Shown: positions 48,002 through 60,500 of the stretch, piece by piece | Numbering within the stretch: the stretch's first letter is position 1 | Layout of the letters: each line of letters begins with the position of its first letter | NCBI GenBank assembly: GCA_004369045.1 | Contig: ML213503.1 | Location: 3,141,697-3,205,696, forward strand | Source of the DNA: Heliocybe sulcata | Taxonomy: Eukaryota; Basidiomycota; Agaricomycetes; Gloeophyllales; Gloeophyllaceae | Length of the DNA stretch: 64,000 nucleotides | Direction: 5' to 3' | Program-made: the position numbers and the translations under genes | The notes under the pieces: model-generated | The model's database searches: none | What the model saw: only the letters and a program-made list of their open reading frames with translations | What the model was told of the DNA's origin: nothing

Positions 48002-50625
48002 TTAAGATCGAGTAGCTTGGTAATAAGCCGCGATAGCCTCGTCATTGTCCATCTCGTCAAACAAGTCTTCAGCAGAATCGTGGTCAGAGTCGTCGGTATC
48101 GAGGACACTGCGATACCATTTTAGCACGCGAGGATGGGCCATAACCCTACATGTCACCCGGTCACCCCAGCCCTTCCTGAAAGGGGAGAGTGGGACGTAC
48201 CTCTCTGGATGGAAATTGATCACTTGCAGAGTCTCCATATTTGTTGCGCGTGAAAGAGCCACGTATGCTGCGAGATGCACAACTTACCATGTAACCAGTA
48301 GGCAGCCAAGTTCACATGACGTACCCTGTCCTTTCTCAAATGTGCGACCAAGGTCTACGCGCACCCGCTGCAGAGTCTGTCCCTGCGACTTGTGGACACT
48401 CAGGGCCCATGCACATATAAGTGGAATCTGCCCGACGGAGGTTAAGTAGTCGTTCTGTATTCATGTTCGTCACTTACTTGCTCTCTTTTGGCCTCCATGC
48501 CTCCAGCGGAATTGTTGACCGTGAATTCGGCAGGCACACAAACCATAGTGTCGCCGTTCGTGAACCTGACAACAGGCCACAATCTGTCTAGCCCCATAGC
48601 CATTACCTCAGCTGGAATTTTGTTGCGCTTTTCCGGATTGTCCTCGGGTTCGGTTTGCGCGACTTGCATTCGTCTCTCCATCGCTTCTTGAGACGTGACA
48701 AAGTCTATTACTTGACCAAGGGAGCCGTTCACTAGGCGGCCTTGGACAAGATTCTGTAGGATGTCACCGATGGTCTTTACAGCTGGTACGATGACGACGT
48801 ACCTTGATGAGCATCACCTGGGCCCCTACCTATCTAAAGTATCAGCGATTAAAATATCTATGAAATATATCGAACACCTTCAGCACGATTTCTTTCTGAG
48901 CAACCAATCGATCCAGAAGTTTCCCCATGGCCTCTATACTGATTCTCTTGTCTTCGTCGTCATGCCCAGGCGTATCCATTGCGAGATACGTATGTGGGGG
49001 AGCGGGGAGTGCAAGTAGACGGCTGCGGTTAGCTTCGGCTACTTCGTGACGTGTTGGAAAGCTTGTGATACAATAGAACCATCAGCAGAAATAAGAATGG
49101 GTAACGCGAGCAATCGCACAGCTCTGTGGGCTCTATTCCGTCGGTGTACGTAACTGGTCGACTTAACGATCGGAATACGTTGACTATCTGTTCGGTGAGC
49201 TGCCCGACACGCACTGCGTTAAGCATGTCCACGAAATCTTCGCGGCAAATGTAATATCAGCATGTGCATGAGCAGAGCGCGAGATAGCACGCACGCTGAT
49301 CTTGCTGCCGGAAGACCTTGGTCAGGACTACAGGACGAGCTATGCATTGCTTCCATGCTACAGATTCAAACGCAAACTGTGTAGAGCTCAGCTTCCCGCG
49401 ACCGGGCACAGGAGGTAATTGACAGAAATCCCCGGAGATTACTAGCTGTCGGCGACCTAAGTAAGTAAAGGATAGGGATGATTGCTGGTGATGTACCTGA
49501 ATTCCCGCGAATGGTCGATCACGCCCACATACGGTGCGAGCAACGTAGTCCTTGAGTTGAACGACCCAGCCAGCATCAGTACAGAATAGTAGCAAGCGGA
49601 TTATCCAGTCAGCGGGCTTACCAGCTTGTCGAACAATTTCCCGTCGATCATAGAGACTAACAGAGATACTGGCGTCAGCAACAGGGTACAGCATAAATTA
49701 GATGGACTGGCTTTCATCCACTACTAGTGTTTGCACGGTCCGCCATCTATTTCGGGGTCCGTGCCTCGGTGAATGTATAATCCTTTTGGCGAGGTCCGTT
49801 GCCTTGTCCTCCCCCTGACCGATACCAGCCCACGAGTGTATTGTCATGCCACCGATGTTGACGGAAGCGATGCCTGTTGAAGCGGTTACAGCGAGTTCCT
49901 TGCCTTTGCGCATTCCGCGGCTTTCGCAACTTCGGATGATCTCTCTTAAGAGTACAGATTTGCCAGTACCTATGCATTTCTCCAAATCAGAACGTCTCAT
50001 GCTGTAAGAGTATGTGCTCACCAGCAGATCCTGTGAAGAATACATTCTTGCCCTGCTGGACTAAATTGAGGATTGCCTCCTGTTCATCAGACAAAACTAT
50101 CTTGTTCGGCGCTTCTTCGAAAGGGAGAAAGTCTGCTTCGTGATCCCAATCTGGTCTCTTCTCTAATATGGAAGGACCCGGTGTATCCGGTCTCTTCAGA
50201 TCGTCTGGAGACTGAATCACAGAAGTGGCACTAAGTCCGGTTGGTAAGGGCCAGCCGTCAGAATCAGGCATGGTTCTCCAGTACATAGGAACCACATCTA
50301 CGAAGTTGTGATATTTAGAGGGACTAGTGTAGTTCAAAGCAACATACTTTTGACGGGTTCGTTGAGCCAAGCCTCGGCCTGACTTCTCGTCGTGAAACTC
50401 TTGTGGACAGCGCCGGGTATCCGTTGGGTCTATATAGATTATTCATACACATAAAAATCATTGTATAAATCCTGATGCCACTCACATTGTCCTTGCACTA
50501 TGGATGCGCAAAATCATGGATGACCCCACCGCTTCAATGAACAATGCACAGACCTCATCCCAAGAAGAATATATTTTAGGCCCTTCGCGGCCAATCTTCA
50601 CCGCGTAGTACTTCACTTTGGGCAT
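48002..50625 (-). CDS. PIF1-family DNA helicase, copy D, hybrid-binding domain at the very N-terminus
   Basis: Starting at ATG 50625, [20 protein letters not shown] plus [20 protein letters not shown] forms an RNase H1-type hybrid-binding domain in three exons. A linker ([20 protein letters not shown]) follows. The PIF1 core has [62 protein letters not shown] (across a GC-AG intron), [68 protein letters not shown] and [20 protein letters not shown]. The tail is acidic ([20 protein letters not shown]) and ends at TAA 48002-48004. No presequence is in frame: a stop precedes the ATG by 16 codons. This looks like an intact gene and probably the parent of A-C. Activity on R-loops is inference from the domain pair. 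Confidence 0.85.
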
Positions 50626-53336
50626 CTGATACAGGGCAAAAACCAAGAGATGTATAAAGGCGTGCCATCAACAAGCGTGCGTGCCGACACGTCGAGCGCG
50701 CGTCCATGTTGAATTTCGGAGACCGGCAGGGAGAAGTATGGTGGCTGTACACAAGTGGCTTGCAAGTGGCGGTGGCTAGCAGCCCGCGCCACTGGCTGCT
50801 TTGCCTTGTCTCTACGGTGTCAGTACTCCCTCCTCCGCAGTTCCAGAAGGCAAAAACGGACTGCATATAAGGTCGGTCGGGTTGCAGTCCATCTCAGCTT
50901 CAATGCTCAGCCTCAGAGGATACTTTCGAGGTGCAACGTCCACCAAGCTAGCTATAGAGAACTCTGGAGTTTCTAATAAACGGCTTCACCACAGGGGCGA
51001 CGCTGTCCATACCATAATAATATCTTATCGTACATGCACGACCCTCAGCAAGACGTTAGCGACACATGTGTACATCTCATCTCTAGATGCATATTTATAT
51101 GGCACCTCTCAATTAGCCTAAGGGTCCTTATAGCTGGCGAGACTGCTAGCCTCGTTTCCGGACGCAGGAACCTACCGTGAACGACTTCAGTATTCAGCTT
51201 CCAGGTGGATTGGATTATAACGGCTTACTTGGGAACCAGCCCTCTCTGTCACCTACCCGTCCCTTCCACAGACCGGGATCTTTATAGTCTAAGACGTAGA
51301 CCTCTTCGTTAATATTTAAGCTTATGTGCGATGGCGCCTGCAACAAGCGTTAGCATCATAGAAAGCAAATGATGTACGGCGAACGCACAGTCGCAGCATA
51401 TGTCCGCTCAACAACATACAGATCGAGAGAGCTGTGCCTCGAGGGCGCGGAAGGTTTCGCGATAGGTGCCATGGCGAGTATACGTTGGCAAGCGTACTGG
51501 GAGTTGCCACAGAACGACAGGCCAATATATAAACATCTGAGAAGTTCACATAATGACAGACAATATGTTATATCGGTCTTTCCAAGCACCCGTTTACCAA
51601 GCGATGACCGACAACTTTAACCAGCCACACGTCTATATCCATGATTCCGAAGCGAAGCCCTAGGGTCGGGGAAGATTTTGTACCGGGAGCGGGCCTCAGG
51701 ACGGGAGAGCTCGACCGTTTCGGAGAACAAGACAGCGAATATCCTTGTCGCGCCCCACCAACATACGTTTTAGCACCGGGATCGCCCATCCGAGATACTC
51801 TAGTCAGGCATTACTGGACGAGCGATTGGCGCCCGGCAATACAGACAAGACGGCGATTGCCCAAGTTACCCACACTTTAGCGCCCTAGGCCCGCGGCGAG
51901 CGCCAAATGACTAGCTCTCGATAACAAGGACCGTCACATGCGTAGACGCCACGGGAAACTTGCGATTCAGCCGAGACACGCCATCGGTATGCGGAATCCG
52001 CGGAAGAGGATCATCGTCAGCAAGAGAAATGTGTTGTTTGTAAGGCCCGAACCTTATCGCAGTCTTATTGCAGCTGGACAACTGCTCGGCCGTCGTCCAG
52101 AACCGAGATAGTGCGATTATGTCTCAACAGAACTTGCACCATAGATCATCGACAGCGTCAAATCAGAGCGAAAGTGGATCAACTGACTTCCTGGCGCTCC
52201 TGACACCCTGCAAAGTTCAATTGAATCGAATCTATGATAATACGTAGACGCTCACTTCGTGAATACCTCCACGTAATACAAGGGTTTGATACCGACGCCA
52301 GATATACATCACCCGATCGCGCTTGCTGTTCTGAGTTCCGGCCCAGTAGTTTGAACCACGTCGGACCGGGCTCTCACCGCAGGAATAACCAAAACCTGCG
52401 GTCTATACTGGGAGTACTGGAAGCGCGACCATCTGACTCAGAGCAGTGGATCACGTCCAGAATATCTCTTATATGCCTACAGAGTTCGAGAAGGAACTTG
52501 ACTTTAGTCAGTCAAGGACACCTTTGAACCAGCAGATAAACGCTCACTTCGTACGAACCTTCGCGTAATACAAATCTCGTCAGACGCACATCTTAGGAGC
52601 GGCCTAGCTGCGCCGCTTCAAGTTCTCCGAGCTTTGTTGCTCGCGGGCGAAACGCAGCAGCGGGCTATGAAGCTCCGACCTCAGCCGTCAGGATGCACTG
52701 AAGTACATGACCGGCTTCGTTCATCACTGGGCCATATATGTCCACAAGGTATCCAGGAGCATCCGTACTGGACGGAACTTTGGAGCGGCCAAGGAATACT
52801 GCAAGCATCAGAAACTCGGTAAATTCGACCGACTCGAGGCGAGAAGGCTTCCCTCTACGCTGCAATCAGCAAGCTTGCGAATTAGACAGCGGTCTGATCC
52901 AGGGAGTGGTAAATCTCCGCTTGACAAGACCATCGAAAAGGACCAGAACACTACGCGCACGGAAAGTGCTCTGCCTACAAGACCCAGATAGAGACTGAGT
53001 TACGCAGGCTCACAAGTGAGGCACTGCTTACCTACGGCAAACTGAGGGCTATTAACAGACATCAGCTTATAGAAGATGGTTAGGCGGATGCTTACTCTGC
53101 GCGCAATACAAACGTTTGACAGCTGGATGGCTGAAGTACCGCAAACGCTCGGAGGCAAAAGAGCTCGTTAGAAATGAGGTCGGGCGTTCATCTCCGGGTA
53201 CCTCTTCTGGGGATATAGGACTATAAGCGGAAAGTGCAAAGTTGGGGTCCCGAAAGTTATAAATCTGAAAGACTGGATTGTGTCTTGCAGAGGTCCGTAT
53301 AGATACAATAGTGCAGCTAACACATAGTAACAGGCA
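50626..53336. other. Gene-poor stretch of 2.7 kb
   Basis: No family could be recognised on either strand. Frames are short and interrupted. One minus-strand frame (52665-52865) reads EFLMLAVFLGRSKVPSSTDA but has no match I know. The part next to copy D should contain its promoter. The rest includes three degenerate repeats listed separately. It may be the remains of decayed genes. Confidence 0.5.
52247..53110. repeat. Three degenerate copies of a cgctcacttcgt...cgtaatacaa motif
   Basis: Copies lie at 52247-52281, 52541-52573 and, weakly, 53088-53110. On the minus strand each reads TTTGTATTrCG... and ends in a splice-donor-like GTGAGCG or GTAAGCA. This could mean repeated 3' exon ends of a decayed minus-strand gene family. 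Confidence 0.35.
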
Positions 53337-53975
53337 TCAGACGCGGTACTTCTTCTCCATCTCCTGATGGATGCTTTGCGGTGTCCTCATCTCTGTGCCT
53401 GCAAAGATGCGAGCGATGTGGTCAACTTGATTAGACGGACTTCGAACGGCTGGATGAACGTACCACCAAAGAAGTCCCCAACGTCCAAGGTCTCATCACG
53501 CCCCATGAGGATATCCAGGTGCAGGTTCGACTGCGATAGAGTGGGCATCTGTGCCATCTGCGCCACCGTCAGTAAACATCCAGTCGCCAGGCATAGAGGG
53601 TCGGCATACATTAGAGACAATCTTCCTCTCCATCAGAAGCCTAACAGGTGCATGGAGGCCATAGACATTGCGCTGCACAGTGAGCTTCAAGTTATCTTGC
53701 GTCTGCTCCCACTGTCACCCGCGATGAGCTCGGTGAACGAGGGTCACCTCAAGGAGCACGTACATTCTCTAGGCGTTGACGGATAGGGCTGACTGTCTTT
53801 ACTTCCGTCGCGATGCTTCTCGGACCATACTGAAGGGTGTCATGCAGACCGAGGCTGTTCGAGGTGTCCTGCACAGATGCAGCTTTCGTGTTGGGCGAGG
53901 GGGTGAGACGCAGGGATGGTTCCTGTGGTATACGTTTGTTTCGGGAACTAGAGCAGGCATAAAGTAACACACCAT
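53337..53975 (-). CDS. UMP1: UMP1/POMP proteasome maturation factor
   Basis: No single long frame shows this gene. Joining minus-strand exons gives M/EPSLRLTPSPNTKAASVQDT, SNSLGLHDTLQYGPRSIATE, VSPIRQRLEN/WEQTQDNLK, LTVQRNVYGLHAPVRLLMER, KIVSN/MAQMPTLSQSNLHL, DILMGRDETLDVGDFFG and a last exon QSIHQEMEKKYRV. The NLHLDILMGRDETLDVGDFF block is the UMP1 signature. Ump1 is a short chaperone that holds half-proteasomes until the beta subunits mature and is then the first substrate degraded. The first coding exon consists only of ATG (53973-53975) followed at once by a gtgtgt donor. Four short introns are used. Total length of about 140 residues is normal. Confidence 0.88.
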
Positions 53976-54440
53976 GGTTGAGGCAGATGAAGCTGAAGGA
54001 GAGGTAACAAGTCAACGCATGCAGTACGCGTCCAAGTATGGGGTACGCGTACTACGTCCGGGTGTTGCCGAACACGATACCTATAGGATTGCAGTCTCGT
54101 GCTTCATTCAACTCCTTCTGGAGTACCGGGTTCTTTCTCTCAGCGGCTCATCTGCCCCAGGAGTGTCTCAACGCTATCCTGGTCGACGTGGTCGAAGGGT
54201 ACTCTGACTCTCTGTCTCCGCCAATATCAGTGGAAGGCTACTAATAAGGCCCGGGACCCCGCGTATATAAGCAGGCTACGGCGAGAGCTGCGCTAGATTC
54301 AGCGGTGATAGACTGAATTATTCCATCACATATTTTCTGGTGGGTGAGTGATGATTTGGTGCACAAAATATGCAGTGCTCATCGCGCTGACGATTATTGC
54401 GGCCATTCACAGCTCCCCTGCCGCTCTCATAAAGGCCACA
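53976..54440. other. Divergent promoter region between UMP1 and the RanBPM gene
   Basis: About 465 bp separating two divergent genes, both linked to proteasome or ubiquitin function by family. No gene or repeat is seen. Confidence 0.5.
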
Positions 54441-57269
54441 ATGTCCAGCCACGGTCGCTCGAATCGTTCTGCTAGCATTCCCATACCACGGAGTATTGAA
54501 GCCGCACTACCTTTGTCCTTCGGAACCAGCCCGGGGTCTCTTTCTCGTTCCCGGCCCACCAGCACTCTGGGAGGCGTCGGTATTCGCGGACATGTCACTC
54601 TTGCTGGTACCAGCTCATCATCATCCAGACACACCCCATCTCGATCCTTCACCGCGCCGCACCCTCCCTTCACCTCGTCAGTAAGTCCTGTCGAGCCACG
54701 ACGTATCCGACCTGGCGGCGGTGTTGGACCCTCCCGTAGCGTCGAGGATAGTTCACCAGTGCCCCTCTCGCCAGTCTCTCAGAGGCGCCGTAGCTTCGCA
54801 AGCAGCATCAGCACCAGCCGAGTACCGGCGCGCCCGGGCTCCTATCGAGCCCCATCGGGCAGCACCGCCTCTATCCCCGCTACCTCCTCCCCTTCCGTCG
54901 TCGTCTTTGCGCCGCCCCCATACCTTGCTCACTCATCTCTCCATCATCTACTACAGACAGAAGCACCTCCCTCTCTTCCACCTAGCCGATATGCTATCCC
55001 TGAGACGTCGACTGGAATGCCGAGCGTCGTGTGGCCTCATACGAAACTCCGGGACCGTACGCCAGTGACGGATAGCGAAGATGAGAGCACACCACCGAGG
55101 GAGCTTGGTATTCCGCCTTCGGTCCTGATATCCAGTAGCCCCACTTTGAAATTACCTACGAGATGGAGTGACCAGGATCGCAATCCCGCATTGAGTGTGT
55201 CGAGTGATGGTCGTGATCTGACCTACAATGGTGCGTGTCTATTATACCGTGTATGGTAGGTCTCGCAGCATGAGAGACTGAAAGCTCGTACGTGACTTTA
55301 GGTGCAGCCATCGGTGACAAAGAGGCAGCCGCTGCCAGAACGAATCATCCAATACCGCCCGCATGTGGCATATACTACTACGAGGTCATGATTATAGCGA
55401 AAGGTACCAGAGGGTATGTCAGTACCTTATACCTGCTGATTGCTCGCGTCTAACGTATTTCTTACTGATTCTAGGGGAATCTCTGTAGGGTAGTGTTCGC
55501 TTTTCTTTCGCTCCTAATTATCGAAATGTTAAACACTGTTTAGACTGGCTTCTGATCAAGTCCGCCTGTCACGTATACCCGGATGGGAGCCCCATTCGTG
55601 GGGTTATCGAGGCGAAGATGGATTGGTGTTTGCTTCCGATAAGACTGGGACACCGTATGGTCCCAGGTTCGAAGGTGCTGTAGTCCTACCTATACATATT
55701 CTCACTACGAGGAAGCAGTCGTCTCATTTTGATCTCTGCTAGATCACGACACTATCGGATGTGGCATGGATTTTACACAGAACAAGGCATTCTTCACTCG
55801 AAACGGGAGGTTCTTAGGTACGCAGGTTCGCCTCTTTAAGAGGTTTCGTAGTTGTAATCTCTCCCCTCCGCACACGGCGATATGCAGGCAACGTCTTCGA
55901 GGGTGTTGGCAAGAACTGCGATATCTATCCCTGCGTCTCACTGCGTCAGCAGACCGAAACGATCCGCGTCAACTTCGGACACGAAGACTTCGTGTTCAAG
56001 ATCGACGAGTATGTACAGCAGCAACGTAACCTAGTGTGGGCAGGCATACAGAACACGCCTATAGCGCATGGGCTACTCGGTCGGTTCGACACCTCGGAAC
56101 GGGTTCCTATGCCGCTCCTGGGTTATGAGGAGGAGTTCAAGGAGACAGATGTGGAGGAGAACGAGAGACTGAGAGCGCCGCTGGGAAAACTGGTGCTGGA
56201 GTATCTTGAGCATCATGGCTATGCAAAGACGGCACGGGAATTCAAGACCCAGTTCGAGCACCAGGACAATGCGGATTTATTGGAGGGCAGCAAGACTCCT
56301 GTGCCGGTGCCAGTGCCGGCAGCATTCCAGACGGCGGACGAGGATATGGACATGGACGACCTTACCAGCGGCCACGCTTCGTCTTCAAAGTTGTTCAGCG
56401 CCGCGTCCTCTTCTTCCTCAATGCCGTCTTCCAGTAAGTACATGGACGATCTGGAAGCACGGCTTTGCATCGTCAACGCGGTTACAGCGGGGGACATGGA
56501 CACCGCGATCGACAAGACAGCACATCAGTTCCCAAAGGTGCTCGCGGAGGACGAGGGGTTGATGCTGGTGAAGCTGAAGTGCCGGAAGTTCGTGGAGCTT
56601 GTCTTACAGGCCAGCGAGGCGATGAAGAGGATGAAAGAGGAGCAGCGGGAGAGGGAAGAAAGTCGCGAGCACGAAGATGACGTCTACGGCGTGAATGCGA
56701 TGGATATTGACGACTCGGATGCGCTGCCCATGCCTGCACCTGGGGCGAATGGCTTTTCCTCGCAGGGCATCAGCGAAACAGGTGCAACGAATGGCAGTAC
56801 TGTCTCTGGGTACTCGGCGACGACGCCCCGAGGGCAACCTCCCATGAGCCATGCTACGTCCGAATACCAGTCTGCTCTGATGTCCGCCTTAAGCTATGGT
56901 CAGAAGCTGCGGTCGGACTACAAGCTCGATGCTCGCTCTGGAGTGCAAAGCTTGTTCAAGCGTACTTTTGGCATAGTGGCTTACGATGATCCTGCGAGTG
57001 CGGGCCCAGAAGTGGCTGAGGTCGTAGGGCCTGAAGCCAAAGCAGCCCTCGCCAATGAGCTGAACATAGCCATCCTGAGTATGTGTTAATCGCGTGGATA
57101 TCTCGTTATGGTCTAACGTGTTGTCTGAATAGAGTCACAGGGCAGGCCGTCCCATCCAGCTCTAGAGCAGTTATATCGGCAGGCTGCTGCTTGCATCGAG
57201 CAACTCGGATTGATTGGCGTAGGTTCTGCGGCTTATGCAGAGTTGCCCAAGGGATCTCCGGGGGACTAG
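54441..57269 (+). CDS. RanBPM/GID1-type SPRY-LisH-CTLH-CRA protein
   Basis: A long Ser/Pro-rich N-terminus ([20 protein letters not shown]) precedes a SPRY domain: [97 protein letters not shown] and [20 protein letters not shown]. LisH follows ([20 protein letters not shown]), then CTLH ([32 protein letters not shown]) and the CRA end ([35 protein letters not shown]). This is RanBP9/10, equivalent to yeast Vid30/Gid1, a scaffold subunit of the GID/CTLH E3 ubiquitin ligase. The last exon (57133-57269) is separated by one intron. An upstream in-frame ATG at 54351 would add a hydrophobic stretch and is less likely. Confidence 0.9.
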
Positions 57270-57569
57270 TCGTGTCATCTCTCTCCACTCATTCAGGGCC
57301 TTCGCGGATTCTTGTGCGACATTTAATCAACGCTGATGTATTTTGTATGGTAGGGCAGCATAGCAGAGTGTAGGAATAACCAATGCGTCAGATCCATCTC
57401 TGAGATCGGAATACTAGCACGAAATGACGAAGGTAATACAAGCCGTGGAAGGATATAAAACAAGATGAATAAGTTAGTTTGGGAGATCTCCAAGTTAGCA
57501 ATCAATAGCGAGGTAGTCAACAAGTAAGCGTATCCAAAAACCAAGGTAACCGTCCGTGCAATATGTACA

Positions 57570-60500
57570 TTACGAGAAACCGAAGATTTTCTTGATCAGT
57601 GCGGGATCACTTGTTATATCCCGGGACACAGGCCTCGTCGCGGATAATTGCGCATCATCGAGGCCAGCCATATCCAAGGGCGCCTCGCCGATGCGGATCC
57701 TTTGCAGCTGGCGGGAACTGAGTAAGCGAACGGAGAAGACATCATGCGGCCAAGCCTCACATTTTCATCCATGAGACACTCCTTCATCAACAAGTCTCTG
57801 ATAGGACCCCGTTCCGGGAAACTGTACTCGTCGGAACATTGTATTTGGCGCTGCCGAATGCCTCGAATGAATTTGCCCATGAGATGGAACTTGCCCCAGT
57901 GAATAAGATCCGGATTATTGGGGCTGACATCGGGATTGCCTTCATGCGTCCGAATGAGATCTGAAAGATGGACAGCACTGAAGGAGGAGGGAAGTCAACA
58001 GTAATATACGCAGTAAGTCCAGAGGCACATACATGGAAGGTATACAGGCACCCTTGGTATTCTTCAGAGCCATCCGGTAAGCTTGGTGTCCTCTGCTCTG
58101 CTGGAACAGCCGATCATACGATTGCAGGACTTTGTAATGCGAAGTAGACTTCTTTAGAAGGTCCATGGTCTGATCATCCAATGCACACTTATTGATACCT
58201 GCAATGATGGAACGAAGAGCAGAGTAGTTTTGCAATCGGCGCAGACACGTGGCGATCTCGAGGAATCGCTCTATCTGCCGGGATCGAGCTCGAGGTTTGT
58301 CATGGCATAGGATGAGCGAAGTAACCCTACAGATGAAACATCAGTTTCGAAGTGGGATGGGCTTCCAGCAGAAAATGTACCATTGTGCAAGATGCTCCGA
58401 GACCTTGTTGAACCTAGCAATGGGATCAATTTCGGGATCCTTCCTGCCAGACACGAAGACATGTTGCAACCAATGACGAGGCTGCAACGAGTTAGTGGGA
58501 GCGGCGACGACGACCGTCAGGGGACGTACCTCAATCTGCAGGAACAGCTTGACCTCCAGCCTCGTCATCTCCTGCGCCACATCCTTCGAATCCAACAAAC
58601 TCAGATCCTGACAGATCTTGTGCAGCTCCTTGATAACAAACTTCGCAGATGCGTTTGACGTATCCGGTGCAAAACTCTCGATCAACGGCGTATTGGGCAT
58701 CACGAGAGCCTTCGCAGTAAGCGGCAAGCTCGGCCTGCGATCTCTCGCAAACGAGGATCGCTTCGGCGGCGCAGGCGAGCTATCTGGCGGCTCTCGCACT
58801 GCCGGAGAGGTGTCCAGCCCCTCCTCATCGGAGGTATCGTACGAGTCGTCGCTCGTATCCGGCAGCTCGTCCGTCTTCGCAGCCCAGTCAATATCTCGAT
58901 CCACTAGGTTAGGTAGTACTTCAAGGAAAGGTAGGAAGTCGGCGGCGTAGTGCAGAAGGTGGGATTTCGACATGACGGATTTTACGACCGCGGAAAGCGC
59001 CCCTGCACTACCAGGCACAGCAAAGTCGTAGGGAAAATCTTGTATCCATGTGCCAAGAAGGTGGCAAATCCTACCGGAACATGAGGAGTCTATTCCATGC
59101 TTTCACTGTTAGTAACTCACCTCAGCTGCGCGAAACATGCCAATAGAGGATCAGATAGCAACTGGTCCAGTTGGCGCATGCGCTTCTGCATAGCAAGCAG
59201 CACGCTCCTCGGATTCGCAAAGCGACGGTAGGTTAGAAGGAAATGGGAAATGAATGCAGGGTCTGATCGGAAATCAGGACCAACTCGCATGGGAAAAACG
59301 TGAGCGCTCACCGTCTCCTGAGACGGCCAAAAACAATAATTTATCAAGAACTTGTTCCAAAGTCGCCCATGGACTGGGACCTCTAAACAGATGCAAGGAC
59401 CTTGTCAGCGAAGCATACTTTTCGTATCTCCTAACACCTACCGATCTCGTTCCAACTCCGTCCGTGGCTGAGAAGTACTAAGGAAGCTATTCGGACTGTC
59501 ATGCACCTGGAGCGACTCTCGCGACAGCGAGTCGGAACTCTGACCCTTCAAGCTTCTGGGATCCGACACATTCGATGGCGCATCCGAAGGCCGTGCTTTC
59601 GAGGTCTGTGGCGAGATACGGCCACTGAATCCTAGCTCATCCCCTGACCAGGACCGGGGGACGTAGCTAGATCGGTTTGGGCCAGTCACAGGTGACATGG
59701 CAGTCGACAGTCGCGACGTATCAGAAGACGTGCTCTTCTCGGCCTTCATGGCGAAGCTAAGGGGCGGAGACGAGTAATTCGGCTCGTCGAGTGACACGGC
59801 GTTTTCCGCACTCGAAGACTCGTCCTCCAATTCTAGTACAGCATATGATCAATACAGACGCCTGGAGAGAGGGTGAATGCTGCAGACGTTGTCTTTGCAC
59901 TATAGTGTGGACAATCCACTCGAAGCACCGGTGCATCCGCTCCTTGCCGCTTTCGTGGTTGCTCGTCACCTCTACAAAGCCGGCACGGTAGTCCTGAGCG
60001 ATCGCGAGACTCTCGTGGGGGTCTACCTCTGGCTCGTAGTCCGACTTGCATGCCACAAGGACCGTGGGAAGTTTCAAATCTTTGAAGCCGCCTATGAGAT
60101 GCGAGTGATTAGATTAGCCATTGTTCAGCTAGGCGAAGGTCACAATGGACGAACTGAGGAGAGTTTCTATGTGTTGGTATGTCCGATTATCCGCACTGTC
60201 GTAGCATATGACCACTCCCGAGATGTGGTGAGCTTGGGTGGGCCAGACCTCGCCCGTAGTCTCCAGTTGAAGGTCCTCTAGGTCAATCTCCTTAACGCCG
60301 ATCGTACTTGTGGGACCCATTGGCATATGAGGCATCCTTGCAGCGTAGAACGTGTCTAGAAGACCAAAACGCAGTTAGCATTGTTCGACATGATGCATCG
60401 GGGTTGACTGACAATCAAGATTACCGATCGAACGCACCAGCATAGAAACCTGTGCTGGATCCGACAAGCCGTGTGTTTTCAGACCCTCGCGGATGAGGGT

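Noticed and set aside
24994-50625. Helitron transposons as the source of the PIF1 genes
   Set aside because: No HUH Rep endonuclease part, no CTRR end or terminal hairpin was seen, and the N-terminal hybrid-binding domain and host-type motifs fit cellular PIF1. A Helitron link cannot be fully excluded without searching more flank.
48002-50625. Viral origin suggested by the domain name viroplasmin
   Set aside because: The same fold is the cellular RNase H1 hybrid-binding domain, and nothing else viral is present.
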